The notes: generated by a model not told the origin, from the letters alone. DNA of 64,000 nucleotides from PALSA-188 sp050746185 (GCA_050746185.1 JBOGLA010000013.1:1-64000); one strand, 5' to 3'; shown: positions 7,097 to 16,812, numbered from the stretch's first letter. Program-made: numbers and translations.

Positions 7097-9304
7097 TCAA
7101 TGGCTGAAGCCTGCACTTAGCGGCGTGTCGTCGGAAGATGGCCCAACCAGAATCTTGTACTCGCCGGGCGGCTGTTGCCATCCATTTTTCTGAACATCGA
7201 AGATCGAGAGGTAGAGCGGGTCAAGAGTCAGCGCAATGTCCTTTGATTCTCCCGGCGACAATTCCACTCTTTGCCACGCCACCAATCGCTTGAAAGGCTC
7301 GCCCGCATCCGCGGGAAGCTCGACATAAACCTGGGCCACCTCCGCGCCGGAACGCGGACCGGTATTTTTAACCGTGAAGATAGCCTGTTTTCCATCTGTT
7401 TTCAGAGATGAGTAGGCAAAAGTCGTGTAGGAAAGTCCGTGGCCGAATGCAAATAGAGGCTGCTTATTCTCTGCCTCGAACCATTTGTAACCAACCTTCA
7501 AGCCTTCGGTGTAATTGACGTCGAAGGGCGGCATTTCACCGCGCCGATGTTTCCCGGGAGGCGGCAATAAATTCATTCCCTGAATCTGCGGATGAGGAAG
7601 TTGCGCATCGCTCTCGGCGAAGGTGATGGGAAGTTTGCCCGACGGATTGACGTCGCCAAACAGTATGTTGGCAATCGCTTGCCCTCCTCCGATGCCGGGA
7701 TACCAGGACTCGAGTATCGCAGGCACTCTATCCACCCAGGGCATGGTAACGGGTCCACCGCTCTCGACGACGACCATGGTGTGAGGATTAGCGGCGGCAA
7801 CTGCCGTCACCAGATCATCCTGATCGTCGGGAAGAGAGAGCGTCGGCGCATCGTGACCTTCGGCCATCCACTGATTCACGAAGACGATTGCGATCTCGGA
7901 TTTTTTGGCGAGGCTGGCGGCGGCGTCCACGTCCTTGCCTTCATCAAACTCAACCTGAGCTGCGGGCGCTTTCCTGCGGATGTATTTCAACGGCGCGGAG
8001 GGAAAATAGACTACGGATTGCCAAACGGAGGGCCCCGGCTTGGGATTAATGGCATTGCCTCCGGGCGCGTCCACCTGCGCTGAGCCTCCGCCGGAAAGAA
8101 CTCCAACGTCGGCATGAGAGCCGATCACCGCAATGGATTTAATCTCGTCCGCCTTCAACGGAAGTTGGTTTCCGGCGTTCTTTAACAGCACGATGCTTTC
8201 TTCGGCGATGTGCTGAGCATCGTCGCGTCCGCGGAAGGGATTAACCACGCGGCGCACGGGCGGGTTATCAATCACTCCCGTCGCGAACATGCTCCGCAAA
8301 ACGCGATGAACCATGTCGTCGAGGCGCGACATGGGCACTTCACCTTTTTCAACTGCCTCCTTCAGCGGGGCGCCGAAGTAACCGTCGCCGGGTTCTTCCT
8401 GGTCCAGTCCGGCGAGCGCGGCTTTCACCGTGCTATGTGTTCCCTCCCAGTCGGACAGCACAAAACCTTTGAACCGAAAATCCTTCTTCAGGACCTGATT
8501 CAGCGTGTAGTCATTCTCGCAGGCGTAATCGCCATTGATCTTGTTGTATGCGCACATCACGCCGGCGGGATGCGCAATTCCAATGGCAATCTGGAACGCA
8601 AGCAGGTCGGTCTCTCGCATGGATCGCTTGTCAAGAATGGCATTGAGGATATTGCGACCGGTTTCCTGATCGTTCAAGGCGTAATGCTTGATATCGCCCA
8701 TCACCTGATTGGACTGAACACCTTCCGCGAGATGACCGACGATGGTTCCCGCAAGAATCGGGTCTTCGCCGGCGTATTCAAAGTTGCGGCCGTTTCGCGG
8801 CTCGCGGGCAAGGTTCACGCCGCCGCCAATGGACATATTGAAGCCCTGGTCGCGCAGCTCGCGTCCAATTACCGAGCCGTAAAGATGAGCCGCGTCGGTA
8901 TCCCACGTCGCCGCCAGGCCGAGGACGGAAGGAAGAAGGGTCGCATAGCGGCTCTGAAGGGCGGCCATGCGGATTCCGACGGCTGAATCGGCCTCGTTAA
9001 TGTCAGGGATGCCGAGGCGGGGAATGCCTTCGACAAATCCGGCGCCCAGATTGGATCTCGCCGGAACCGGCGCTCCTCCCCGCAGGACGCCCCAGCCCGT
9101 ACCATGGACAAGCTGCATTTTTTCATCGAGGGTCATGTCCTTCATGACCATGTCCGCCCGCTGATCGGGGGACAGGCTCTTGTCCATCCAGGGACGGGAG
9201 GCGGTTTGCGGGGATTGCGCGAACATAAACGAAACTGAAATAAAGAACGCTGCGATCGCAACTGCCCTCGCGGTGTGCCGACTTATCAATCTTTGAAGAT
9301 GCAT
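7097..9304 (-). CDS. bglX: Beta-glucosidase, glycoside hydrolase family 3
   Basis: About 735 residues, exported (signal peptide ending near FAQSPQTAS). It splits terminal glucose or xylose from beta-linked oligosaccharides, probably in the periplasm. The GH3 N-terminal barrel carries the catalytic nucleophile Asp in VLSDWEGTHS near residue 284. The C-terminal alpha/beta domain follows (IAVIGSHADVGVLSGGGSAQ), then a fibronectin-III-like domain with TVKNTGPRSGAEVAQVYVE, the full BglX architecture. The start at 9304 has AGGAGA just upstream; an in-frame ATG 19 codons earlier lacks one. A monocistronic gene near a porin of the sugar type. Confidence 0.93.
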   Translation of the reverse strand: MHLQRLISRHTARAVAIAAFFISVSFMFAQSPQTASRPWMDKSLSPDQRADMVMKDMTLDEKMQLVHGTGWGVLRGGAPVPARSNLGAGFVEGIPRLGIPDINEADSAVGIRMAALQSRYATLLPSVLGLAATWDTDAAHLYGSVIGRELRDQGFNMSIGGGVNLAREPRNGRNFEYAGEDPILAGTIVGHLAEGVQSNQVMGDIKHYALNDQETGRNILNAILDKRSMRETDLLAFQIAIGIAHPAGVMCAYNKINGDYACENDYTLNQVLKKDFRFKGFVLSDWEGTHSTVKAALAGLDQEEPGDGYFGAPLKEAVEKGEVPMSRLDDMVHRVLRSMFATGVIDNPPVRRVVNPFRGRDDAQHIAEESIVLLKNAGNQLPLKADEIKSIAVIGSHADVGVLSGGGSAQVDAPGGNAINPKPGPSVWQSVVYFPSAPLKYIRRKAPAAQVEFDEGKDVDAAASLAKKSEIAIVFVNQWMAEGHDAPTLSLPDDQDDLVTAVAAANPHTMVVVESGGPVTMPWVDRVPAILESWYPGIGGGQAIANILFGDVNPSGKLPITFAESDAQLPHPQIQGMNLLPPPGKHRRGEMPPFDVNYTEGLKVGYKWFEAENKQPLFAFGHGLSYTTFAYSSLKTDGKQAIFTVKNTGPRSGAEVAQVYVELPADAGEPFKRLVAWQRVELSPGESKDIALTLDPLYLSIFDVQKNGWQQPPGEYKILVGPSSDDTPLSAGFSH

Positions 9305-9705
9305 GGTTCTCCTGTTGGTTACGTTTTGCTTCTTAGTATGTGCCGAGTGAAGCTCGAACAATCTGGGGCTCGGAGCCGAAGTTGAGCCCCCAATCGGTGG
9401 TAAGAAAACAGCGAGACTGGGGAATGATCATTTTGCTGAGATCGGACGCTCTCCCGAAAAAGCCTTCTATTTATACATCAAGGGCGAAAGAAACGTTGAT
9501 GGGAAATCGGAGCGTCCATCTTAAGATTCGAGTTGTCGTGCCCCTCATCGTGTTCTCAATCGGGCAGGTGAGGACACCCGCCGCTACGTGTTTTTTGAGC
9601 GCGCAGGGTGAATCGATCAACTGGTTTGTCCGGACACTGGCCGGGTTCGACCCGTCGCGTTCCGCGCAATCTGGTAATTTCGATTGTGGTAGATTCTTAT
9701 AACGT
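9305..9705. other. Intergenic region upstream of tRNA-Lys
   Basis: About 400 bases with no credible gene. It contains the 17-base repeat at 9562-9578 and must hold the promoters of the beta-glucosidase (minus) and the tRNA (plus). I could not pick a convincing -35/-10 pair. Confidence 0.4.
9562..9578. repeat. Dispersed repeat GGGCAGGTGAGGACACC, copy 1
   Basis: The reverse complement of this 17-mer occurs exactly at 28207-28223. Both copies are intergenic. It appears to be the core of a small dispersed element. Confidence 0.6.
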
Positions 9706-9781
9706 GGGCGCGTAGCTCAGTTGGTAGAGCAATGCCCTTTTAAGGCATGGGTCGTGGGTTCGAGTCCCACCGCGCTCACCA
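9706..9781 (+). tRNA. tRNA-Lys, anticodon TTT
   Basis: A complete cloverleaf of 76 bases with an encoded CCA. The acceptor stem pairs GGGCGCG (9706-9712) with CGCGCTC (9771-9777) with one G-T pair; the D arm TAGCTCAGTTGGTAGAGC, anticodon stem ATGCC/GGCAT with loop CTTTTAA (anticodon 9739-9741), and T arm GTGGGTTCGAGTCCCAC are all normal. It reads AAA and AAG lysine codons. It stands alone and is convergent with the CRTAC1 gene 21 bases away. Confidence 0.97.
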
Positions 9782-9802
9782 TTTCTCTCTCCGCCAGTTT
9801 TT

Positions 9803-11497
9803 CTATTTCCGCGCGGTCGCCGCCGAGGACTTGCTGTAGCTTCTGGAGGCCACCATGCCCTTGCCTTCCTGCACAGTGATCGTTTGCCCTGCGGCGACGC
9901 CGGTAAGTTTGTCCGTGTGTCCGCTTGGCCACTGCACTTCGATTGCGTCGGCTTTGGCGTGGCTGGCCAGGCCAAATGTCAGCACCAGTTCGCTCTGCGA
10001 TAGGTAACTCGACCCGCTGCAAAGCATCTTCCATTGCTTGTCGGAACCGGCGGCCACGCGAACGACGGCGCCAATCCCATCGCGGTTGGATTTGGTTCCG
10101 ACCAGCTTTATCCGAAGGCTGTGGTTGATGCCGCCTTCGTTGTGAAACAGGTAAGCCCGGCCGCCGTTGGTGGTGATGAGGACATCCAGGGCCCCGTCGT
10201 TATCAACATCGGCATAAGCCGCGCCCCGCGCCACTTTAGGACTGGCGAACGCCGCGCCCATGGATTCCGTTACTTCTTTAAACTGTCCGCCGCCAAGGTT
10301 CCGGAACAAATGTGGAGGCTCTTCGTATGCGACGCGTTTCTGCACGCGCTCGATTTGATCTTCAATGTGCCCGTCGGCAACGAAGATATCGGGCCAGCCG
10401 TCGTTATCGTAGTCGAAAAAGAAACATCCGAATCCCAGAGTAACCAGGGTCGCGCGGCCTACTTCCGAACTCGGCGCTTCATCCACAAACAGGCCGTTGC
10501 CTTCGTTGTGATACAGCGACAGCATCTGGTTGGCGAAGTTGGTAATGACGACGCTCGCGTGGCCGGACCGGTCATAATCCGCGGCATCCACACCCATTCC
10601 GGCGCGCGCGACGCCATCTTCGCTGAAGGCAATGCCCGCAGAGACGCCTTTTTCTTCGAATGTTCCGTCGTGTTTGTTGATGAACAGCTTATTGGCTTGG
10701 GTGTCGTTGGTCAGCAGGATATCCGGCCACCCGTCGTTGTTGGAATCGAGGATCGCCACTCCCAGGGACTTCGAAGTGGGATCGTAAAAGTGAGCCTTTT
10801 TCGTGGCATCCCCGAACTTGCCATTGCCCAGATTGTGCCAGAGTCGCGCCGATGCCCCTTGATACGATTCCGGGGTGCAATAGGATTTGTGGGTGCCATC
10901 GAGCGTGCAATACAGGTCGCCTTTAATGGACCACTGCACGTAATTCGCAACTACCAGATCGAGCTTGCCATCGCGGTCGTAATCAACCCAGGCCGCGCCG
11001 GTCGAAAATTCATTGGGACCCCAAAGACCGGCTGCCTTGGTCACATCAGTAAATGTGCCGTTGCGATTATTGTGAAATAAGTGGCTCTGGCCTAGCGCAG
11101 TGATGAATAGGTCGTCGTAACCATCATTATCGTAATCGCCAACGGCCACGCCCAGAGCGAACATCGGGATTGCCAGCCCGGCCTTGCGCGTCACATCGGT
11201 AAAAGTCCCATCATGATTGTTGTGATAGAGCTTAAGCGTGGAGCGAGGTCCGGGGTGGCCCGGCCAGTTTTCGTCATTCAGCAGCAGGATGTCGGGCCAG
11301 CCGTCGTTGTCATAATCAATGAACGCGCACCCCGGACCCATGGTTTCGGGCAGGTATTTCTTTCCGAAAGCGGCGTTATTGTGTTTGAAATGGATTCCCG
11401 CCTGCGCGGTGATGTCGCGAAACTGGATTCGCTGAGCGCGCGCGAAACCAGAGTGGAGGAAACAGACTGCAACAAAAAAGAAGATCAGTTTTCGCAT
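9803..11497 (-). CDS. CRTAC1-type protein: FG-GAP/VCBS repeats with ASPIC/UnbV domain
   Basis: 564 residues with a signal peptide (MRKLIFFFVAVCFLHSGFARA). Many repeats of the form DYDNDGWPDI or DSNNDGWPDI bind calcium and build a seven-bladed propeller of the integrin-alpha type. The C-terminal 110 residues form an ASPIC/UnbV domain (LVGTKSNRDGIGAVVRV, later VQWPSGHTDKL). It should be extracellular or periplasmic and may bind proteins or sugars; no enzymatic role is known. Its ATG follows the stop codon of the multihaem cytochrome gene with no spacer (TAGATG), so the two are almost certainly translated together. The pairing suggests that they act in one complex (inference). Confidence 0.88.
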   Translation of the reverse strand: MRKLIFFFVAVCFLHSGFARAQRIQFRDITAQAGIHFKHNNAAFGKKYLPETMGPGCAFIDYDNDGWPDILLLNDENWPGHPGPRSTLKLYHNNHDGTFTDVTRKAGLAIPMFALGVAVGDYDNDGYDDLFITALGQSHLFHNNRNGTFTDVTKAAGLWGPNEFSTGAAWVDYDRDGKLDLVVANYVQWSIKGDLYCTLDGTHKSYCTPESYQGASARLWHNLGNGKFGDATKKAHFYDPTSKSLGVAILDSNNDGWPDILLTNDTQANKLFINKHDGTFEEKGVSAGIAFSEDGVARAGMGVDAADYDRSGHASVVITNFANQMLSLYHNEGNGLFVDEAPSSEVGRATLVTLGFGCFFFDYDNDGWPDIFVADGHIEDQIERVQKRVAYEEPPHLFRNLGGGQFKEVTESMGAAFASPKVARGAAYADVDNDGALDVLITTNGGRAYLFHNEGGINHSLRIKLVGTKSNRDGIGAVVRVAAGSDKQWKMLCSGSSYLSQSELVLTFGLASHAKADAIEVQWPSGHTDKLTGVAAGQTITVQEGKGMVASRSYSKSSAATARK

Positions 11498-14356
11498 CTA
11501 CTTGGGAACCCCGGCTTCTGCGATGTCTTTTTGCGACCGGCGGTGAGCGGCGGCCCGCTTCTCGCCATGATCCGATTCGAGAATGGGCAGCGGCACCGAA
11601 ACGTGTTCGTGGATTGCCTGCCGCTCGTTGTTGTCTTCCGGATGCGTCGCCCGGTACGGTCCGGTGATGGTTTGCGACGATTCGTCGGCTTTGAATCGCA
11701 AGTAGCGAACCTCGTGATCGTGCGCCCGCTTTTCGTCTCCCAGGCCGTTGTAGCAAAGCATTAGATCATAGTGTGCCTGCAAATCCTCGGGATCAATGGC
11801 CAGCACCGAATCCAGAACTTTCACGGCAGCAGCGTAGTGCCGCTGCAGGAAGAGAATGCGGCCCAGGTCATTCAGCGCGACGCGATCTCGCGGGTATTGT
11901 GCGAGAACTTCATGCAGTTGATCCGCCGCGTCATCGTAGCGACCCTCACTTCGCAGAACCCTGGAGTAAAAGTAGTGGGCGCGAGCGAGATTCGGGCTTA
12001 GAGCCAGAGCTTTTTGCAGAACGGTACGCGCCTGGTCCATATCGCCTTCCTGCACTGCGGCGCGTCCAATGTTCACCCAGCCATCCGGATTCTCTGGAGC
12101 GGCCTCGGTTGCTTTGCGGAATGCCGCCTCGGCGCCTTTTAAATCTCCCTGTAGGAGAAGACCGATCCCGTAGTCGTTCCACCTGTGCCAATCACCGGAC
12201 TGAAGAACGATTTTGGGATTTGGCTCCGGAGCGCTGTGGGGAATCACGCTCAACGTGACTTGATCTTCCGCCAAGGCAACCACCGGCAGATTCGGTATTT
12301 CTTGTTTCTCCGCCGACGCATCTTTCACTGGGGCGGTGAAAACGAATTTCCGGTCGTCAAACCCACTGCTGACTTCGGTTCCCGGCTTCTGGACGGGATC
12401 GGGAACTCCGGCGAAAGCGAATTGCGTAGTCCACCAGGCGAATTTCCTGTAGCAAAGCCGCGCGTGCAATGTGATTTTGTTGCCAGCTGCTTCAGGAATA
12501 TGCAGCCGGTAGTGAACCGTGTCTGCGGCTCCCGGCGGAATCAAATGCACATAGACAACCGATCGAGTCGCCCACGCATTCCGCTTGTTGATTGGATTCC
12601 CGTGCCCGTCAATCTGCAAGGAGCGGTAAAAGTGCGCGCCTTTTTCAACCGGACCTTTTCCGTTGTCCTCGACCATTCCGCTCCAGAAAATGGTCTGGCC
12701 CTTATCGTCGGTCGCCTTCAATTCAAGCCAGGTGTCGAAGGCGTCCACAGTGCCGCCGGGGAAGAAATGACCGATCTTTTTTGTGCGAACCACCACATCC
12801 ACGCGAAGCGTGTCTCCACGCCGGACGACAGGCTGCACCCGATTCAACGGCGCCGTCACCGGAGGGACCTCCGTCAAATTTGCGGGGGTTATGTTCGACT
12901 CCGCCTCTTCTCCTACCGCAAAAGTTGTATTAGTCTCTGGCTGGAAGGCGGCAGCGGAGCTGGTTTGGTTCCGGTCCGGAGATAGCGCAAAAATATCCAC
13001 GCTCAAAATGCCGTTCTTGAGGAAGTTCTCCGTCACCTCGAGTTGTTTGGCGTCCCCATTGGCTGTTGGGACGGCCGTATTCGCCGCCGGAAACCTGTGC
13101 GAATGCACAAATCCATTGACGTTTCCGAAGTCGCTCGAGCGGGCGAGGGGCATGTGGCAATCGGCGCATTGCGCGGGCTTTGGAGGATAGTAGAAAGATC
13201 GCGCGCCCTGACCCGACACTCCGCTGGCCTGCCAGTTGTCGTACTCGTTGAATCCGCGAATCCAACGGTAGTGATTGACTGGGACATCGAGATGCACCTT
13301 GTGGCAGGTGGAGCAGAACTCAGCAGTCTGCGTCCGCATGAACGGTTTTAGGAAGACGCGCCGGTGCGGCTCGGGATTCAACTTCACCAAAAAATCATGC
13401 ATGACGCGGACGAAAGGGTTCTTGCTGGCCGCCAATTCGTGCAGTTTGGGATATTCCAGATAAAAATCTGCCTGCCCCATTGTGCTCTTTACCCTCGCAA
13501 TGGAGTGGCACATCATGCAGCCAAGTCCAGCCTGCGACTCCGGGCGGTGCACGATTTGTTTGATCGGAGTATCCATTAATCCGCTGTAAAGCACCGCCGG
13601 ATCGTGACAGCCGCCGCACCACTTGGAAGGCTTGGTTCCGACCGTGTCCTGCATGTACTCGACACTCTTTCGGTACCACTGATTGTTAAAAGAAGAGAAA
13701 TGGTGCATGGAACTGAACCACTGCGTATAAATGTCGGCATGGCAACGCTTGCACGAGTCAGATTCCATGAAGTATTTGCTCGGAATCTTCTGATTGCCGT
13801 AAACCTGCGCGGAGCTGGGGAAGAACGGCCCCTTGGGGCCGTCGCCTTCTCCATTCATAGTCGCGGGAGAATCCTCGGGATTTTGAATCTGCGCACGCGT
13901 TTGCCAGCGGGCTTCCCGTAGATACCAAGCGCCATAGCCCAAGGCGGCTATCAATATTAGAGATATCGCGGAGCGAATCAGCGATCTGGCACTTGTATTC
14001 GCGGACAGGCTTCGAGTGCCCCACCATTCGGCAAAAAGAATTCCGACGCCGGCGAGACACAGTGCGATGTGGACATAGAGAAGATTCCATTCGGCGCGTG
14101 CTGTGCCCGTGTAAATCAGAACGCATCCCAGAATCCCGCCTGCGGCAATTAAAAGCCATCCAATTCTTGAGAGAACAGTTGCCTGGCCCAGCAGCCTGAT
14201 CAACAAAATCAAAAGCAGGATCGTAGCTGCAAGACCTGCGGCTGCGTGAAAAAAAACAACGATCGGGTAAATGAGATTAGCTTGAGGAAAGGCGTAGAGG
14301 TAGCCGGCAGAAAGGGCCAGAAAAATGATCAGGCTTACGAGAAGGCGCTGACGCAT
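11498..14356 (-). CDS. Membrane-anchored pentahaem cytochrome c with C-terminal TPR repeats
   Basis: About 952 residues from the ATG at 14356, which starts a membrane segment (MRQRLLVSLIIFLALSAG); a GTG 16 codons upstream is also in frame. The first 145 residues hold about four membrane helices. Five CXXCH haem sites follow near residues 202 (CKRCH), 247 (CGGCH), 280 (CMMCH), 348 (CSTCH) and 397 (CADCH), resembling cytochrome c554/NrfB-like electron carriers. A beta-rich region comes next, and the last 250 residues contain TPR repeats such as GDLKGAEAAFRKATEAAPEN. It probably moves electrons outside the cytoplasmic membrane; donor and acceptor are unknown. It is coupled to the CRTAC1 gene downstream by a TAGATG junction. 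Confidence 0.85.
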   Translation of the reverse strand: MRQRLLVSLIIFLALSAGYLYAFPQANLIYPIVVFFHAAAGLAATILLLILLIRLLGQATVLSRIGWLLIAAGGILGCVLIYTGTARAEWNLLYVHIALCLAGVGILFAEWWGTRSLSANTSARSLIRSAISLILIAALGYGAWYLREARWQTRAQIQNPEDSPATMNGEGDGPKGPFFPSSAQVYGNQKIPSKYFMESDSCKRCHADIYTQWFSSMHHFSSFNNQWYRKSVEYMQDTVGTKPSKWCGGCHDPAVLYSGLMDTPIKQIVHRPESQAGLGCMMCHSIARVKSTMGQADFYLEYPKLHELAASKNPFVRVMHDFLVKLNPEPHRRVFLKPFMRTQTAEFCSTCHKVHLDVPVNHYRWIRGFNEYDNWQASGVSGQGARSFYYPPKPAQCADCHMPLARSSDFGNVNGFVHSHRFPAANTAVPTANGDAKQLEVTENFLKNGILSVDIFALSPDRNQTSSAAAFQPETNTTFAVGEEAESNITPANLTEVPPVTAPLNRVQPVVRRGDTLRVDVVVRTKKIGHFFPGGTVDAFDTWLELKATDDKGQTIFWSGMVEDNGKGPVEKGAHFYRSLQIDGHGNPINKRNAWATRSVVYVHLIPPGAADTVHYRLHIPEAAGNKITLHARLCYRKFAWWTTQFAFAGVPDPVQKPGTEVSSGFDDRKFVFTAPVKDASAEKQEIPNLPVVALAEDQVTLSVIPHSAPEPNPKIVLQSGDWHRWNDYGIGLLLQGDLKGAEAAFRKATEAAPENPDGWVNIGRAAVQEGDMDQARTVLQKALALSPNLARAHYFYSRVLRSEGRYDDAADQLHEVLAQYPRDRVALNDLGRILFLQRHYAAAVKVLDSVLAIDPEDLQAHYDLMLCYNGLGDEKRAHDHEVRYLRFKADESSQTITGPYRATHPEDNNERQAIHEHVSVPLPILESDHGEKRAAAHRRSQKDIAEAGVPK

Positions 14357-14749
14357 AAATTTGCGGGAATGGCAGACGTCGCTAAGGGGCGCGGCCGCGT
14401 TCACAAAGTAGCTCTTTCGCCGGGAAAGCGGAATAGTATAAAAGAATTATCCTGGCTTACCGGATACCGAGGTGGTCAACGGGTCTGTGGACTGAGCCCC
14501 CGGCAAATATCCGTCGCGGAAAACAATAAACGCGCTCCGCGCAAGGGAGATTGGCAGCAAAAATATCCGTACCGGCAGGAACGCCAACATCGTCAAACAG
14601 CCCATCGGGATGGGCGGCACGCGCAACTTGGGACTGCTCAGCGGCATCATGCACTCCAGTATCTCAGAATAACCGATTACGAACGGCATCATGAAAAGCG
14701 GTCTGGAGGAATTCGCGGATGCAATCACAATTGCCCTAGGAACCCTGAG
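14357..14749. other. Intergenic region with no clear gene
   Basis: About 390 bases between divergent genes. A minus-strand open frame (14447-14764) of 105 codons is hydrophobic in places but has no ribosome site or recognisable pattern, and it overlaps the start of the methyltransferase gene, so I do not call it. The promoters of both flanking genes must lie here. Confidence 0.35.
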
Positions 14750-15418
14750 GTGAACCGCAATCATCTGCCGCTGACGATTTTGCTTCTAACATTTTTGCTG
14801 CTGCTCTTTCTGGGATGGGGCTTGGCCGCGTGGCGAGATTATTTTGCCAGTCCGGCTCGTGCCGGCTTGATTCTGGCCGTGTTGGTGAGCGCCGGAATGG
14901 TTTTGCTTTTCCGGCTTGATCTGCAAGCTCTTCGCCGGGGACGACTGCCGGTCGGAAGTCAGCCGGTGGTTCTGCGAGCGTTGGCACTGGCCTCGCTGGG
15001 ATTAATCTGGTTCCTTCCTTTTGCGGATCGCAGGCAGATATTTACCTTCAAGGATCCTGGGATGTTGCGCTACGTCGGGCTGCTGCTTTGCTCCGCCGGC
15101 ATCGCGCTTCGGCTTCTTGCGCTGGCGAAGCTTGGAAGACAATTCAGCGCGTACGTCACCTTGCAAGAAGGACATCAACTCGTGCAATCGGGCATCTACC
15201 GGATGATTCGGCATCCGCTCTATCTGAGTCTTCTATTGGCTGCGCCTGGAATGGCGCTCGTTTTCGACAGCACACTTGTATGGCCCATTCTCGGCATCGC
15301 TGCGATGTTCGTCGCCACGCGCATTCGCCATGAAGAGAAATTGTTGAAGTCGGAGTTTGGGAGATCGTTTGATGCGTATCAAAGCCGCAGTTGGAGGCTG
15401 CTTCCGCTAATTTTTTAA
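14750..15418 (+). CDS. Isoprenylcysteine carboxyl methyltransferase-like membrane protein
   Basis: About 222 residues from the GTG at 14750, which has AGGA at 14738-14741 and leads straight into the first membrane helix; the frame is open further upstream but that part is not protein-like. There are four to five membrane helices. The C-terminal signature of the ICMT/phospholipid methyltransferase family is present: GIYRMIRHPLYLSLLL followed by RHEEKLLKSEFG and Y. These enzymes transfer a methyl group from S-adenosylmethionine to a lipid or prenyl-type acceptor; the bacterial substrate here is unknown. It stands alone, divergent from the cytochrome gene. Confidence 0.8.
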   Translation: MNRNHLPLTILLLTFLLLLFLGWGLAAWRDYFASPARAGLILAVLVSAGMVLLFRLDLQALRRGRLPVGSQPVVLRALALASLGLIWFLPFADRRQIFTFKDPGMLRYVGLLLCSAGIALRLLALAKLGRQFSAYVTLQEGHQLVQSGIYRMIRHPLYLSLLLAAPGMALVFDSTLVWPILGIAAMFVATRIRHEEKLLKSEFGRSFDAYQSRSWRLLPLIF

Positions 15419-15442
15419 ATAGGTGGAGACACAGGCTTCGAA

Positions 15443-16726
15443 CTACTCCAGATCTGAGCTGGCTCTCATTTGATCCAGAACCTTTAATTGTGCGGTTGCG
15501 TGTTCCCATGCTTCCTTGTTTTTTCTGGTGCTTATTGGGGCGTTGGGGTCCGCGTAATAGTTCTGAATATTCTGCTTTAATGCACGGGGAATGGTCCGCT
15601 GCGGTTTCGAGGTAACCCGCTTGAGCAATTCGGCGTATGTTTTATCAGTCAGAGGATAGCCTCCGGGTTTGACCAACTTGCCCGTGTCAAGGTCAAGATT
15701 CGCGAGCGCCAGGGGATTGTCGGCGCCAGTCCTCACTTTATCGAGAATCTCTCGATACCAATCCACCGAATGATTCACGCTTTTCAGATACCATTCCTCG
15801 GTTTCAGGCGTCGGGATTTTGATGGCGAGATCGGAAATTGCTCCAATTTTCGGAATAATGAACACCAAAACCGCCAGCAAATGCGCTTTGAATCCGGGCC
15901 CGTTATATGTGCGAGCCCAATGCCGGTCGTAATTGGTGCGAGAAACTCGTTCGGCAAAAACCCGATAGGCTTCGTCGTTGGGATTGGGCGGAAATTGATT
16001 TCGGTGAAGCACCACCTCAGCCTCGGCAAATGCCGGGATAAAACTCCGCACCGAAGTCCGGTAGCTGCGAAGGGCCGCGCGGGTGCGGCCCAGTACTTCA
16101 TGCGACCGAAAGCCGTAAGTGTCAAAAAAGGCTCGCTCCAAAAGGTTTCGAGGCACTTTGAAGCCGATGAATCGCAGATATGGCGGAGGCGCAAACGCAT
16201 GATTGGTCAACTGGCCGATATCAAATGCGAATTCGGTGCGAATGTGACTGTGCGGACTTTCATCATAGGTCACGCTGGGCCCGAATTTGTGCTCCAGGTT
16301 GGGGAAGGCGATTGCGGTTGCGGGGTTTATCGCCTCCGAATGGCCGATCGAGTCCCCGACATAGTGCGACAGCGCTCCAATGGCAAAAGCCAGTTCATTG
16401 ACGGTTCGGGCGTCGCGGAACAGGAAGTCAATGAAATCTCCGGTGCGGACATAATGTGTGAGGTTGCTGAAAAATGCCTGTCCGAAGGGATAAAAGCCCA
16501 TGTCTTGAATTGCCGAACCTCCGTAGGCGTAGGCGTGAGCCTCGCGCAACTGGGCCGCGGTTGCCTGAGGGAAGCGGGCAAGCAGCAAGGGGCGGATGGA
16601 ATCATTCCAGGCCAGGTCAATCAATTCTTCATGGGTAAGGACGGAGTAACCTGAAGCGGCCGGAGCCAAACACGCGGCAAGGCTAAAGCCCAGGAGCAGC
16701 CGTGTAAGCCGCGGAAAATGATTCAT
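15443..16726 (-). CDS. Zinc-dependent phospholipase C-like exported protein
   Basis: About 427 residues starting MNHFPRLTRLLLGF, followed by a signal peptide ending near AASGYS. The mature N-terminus has YSVLTHEELIDLAW and, further on, IGALSHYVGDSIGHSEAINP. These spaced histidines and aspartates match the zinc site of the phospholipase C / S1-P1 nuclease fold. The protein is annotated in related genomes as zinc-dependent phospholipase C family. A large C-terminal part of about 200 residues carries no motif I recognise. The start is set by the signal peptide; 27 further in-frame codons upstream are unlikely. The gene is divergent from the DUF1275 gene. Confidence 0.75.
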   Translation of the reverse strand: MNHFPRLTRLLLGFSLAACLAPAASGYSVLTHEELIDLAWNDSIRPLLLARFPQATAAQLREAHAYAYGGSAIQDMGFYPFGQAFFSNLTHYVRTGDFIDFLFRDARTVNELAFAIGALSHYVGDSIGHSEAINPATAIAFPNLEHKFGPSVTYDESPHSHIRTEFAFDIGQLTNHAFAPPPYLRFIGFKVPRNLLERAFFDTYGFRSHEVLGRTRAALRSYRTSVRSFIPAFAEAEVVLHRNQFPPNPNDEAYRVFAERVSRTNYDRHWARTYNGPGFKAHLLAVLVFIIPKIGAISDLAIKIPTPETEEWYLKSVNHSVDWYREILDKVRTGADNPLALANLDLDTGKLVKPGGYPLTDKTYAELLKRVTSKPQRTIPRALKQNIQNYYADPNAPISTRKNKEAWEHATAQLKVLDQMRASSDLE

Positions 16727-16812
16727 GCATCTCACGAGATTGCCAAATCCTAATAGATAACGATGTTTGATGCTTGGCAGCGAATAACGTTGGCGCATGC
16801 GGTCCAAAATTG

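Noticed and set aside
8210..8986. 258-codon plus-strand frame inside the GH3 gene
   Set aside because: Antisense shadow; the GH3 motifs are on the other strand.
10034..11080. Long open frame (348 codons) on the plus strand across the CRTAC1 gene
   Set aside because: It is the antisense of a gene with strong domain evidence; its sequence has repeated VVIVVE-type strings that mirror the DxDxDG repeats, and no ribosome site.
14447..14764. 105-codon minus-strand frame upstream of the methyltransferase
   Set aside because: Hydrophobic in part but no ribosome site, and it overlaps the methyltransferase start; not enough support.
15770..16654. 294-codon plus-strand frame across the phospholipase C-like gene
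   Set aside because: Shadow of a real gene in a GC-rich genome; no family features, rich in Arg and Cys.
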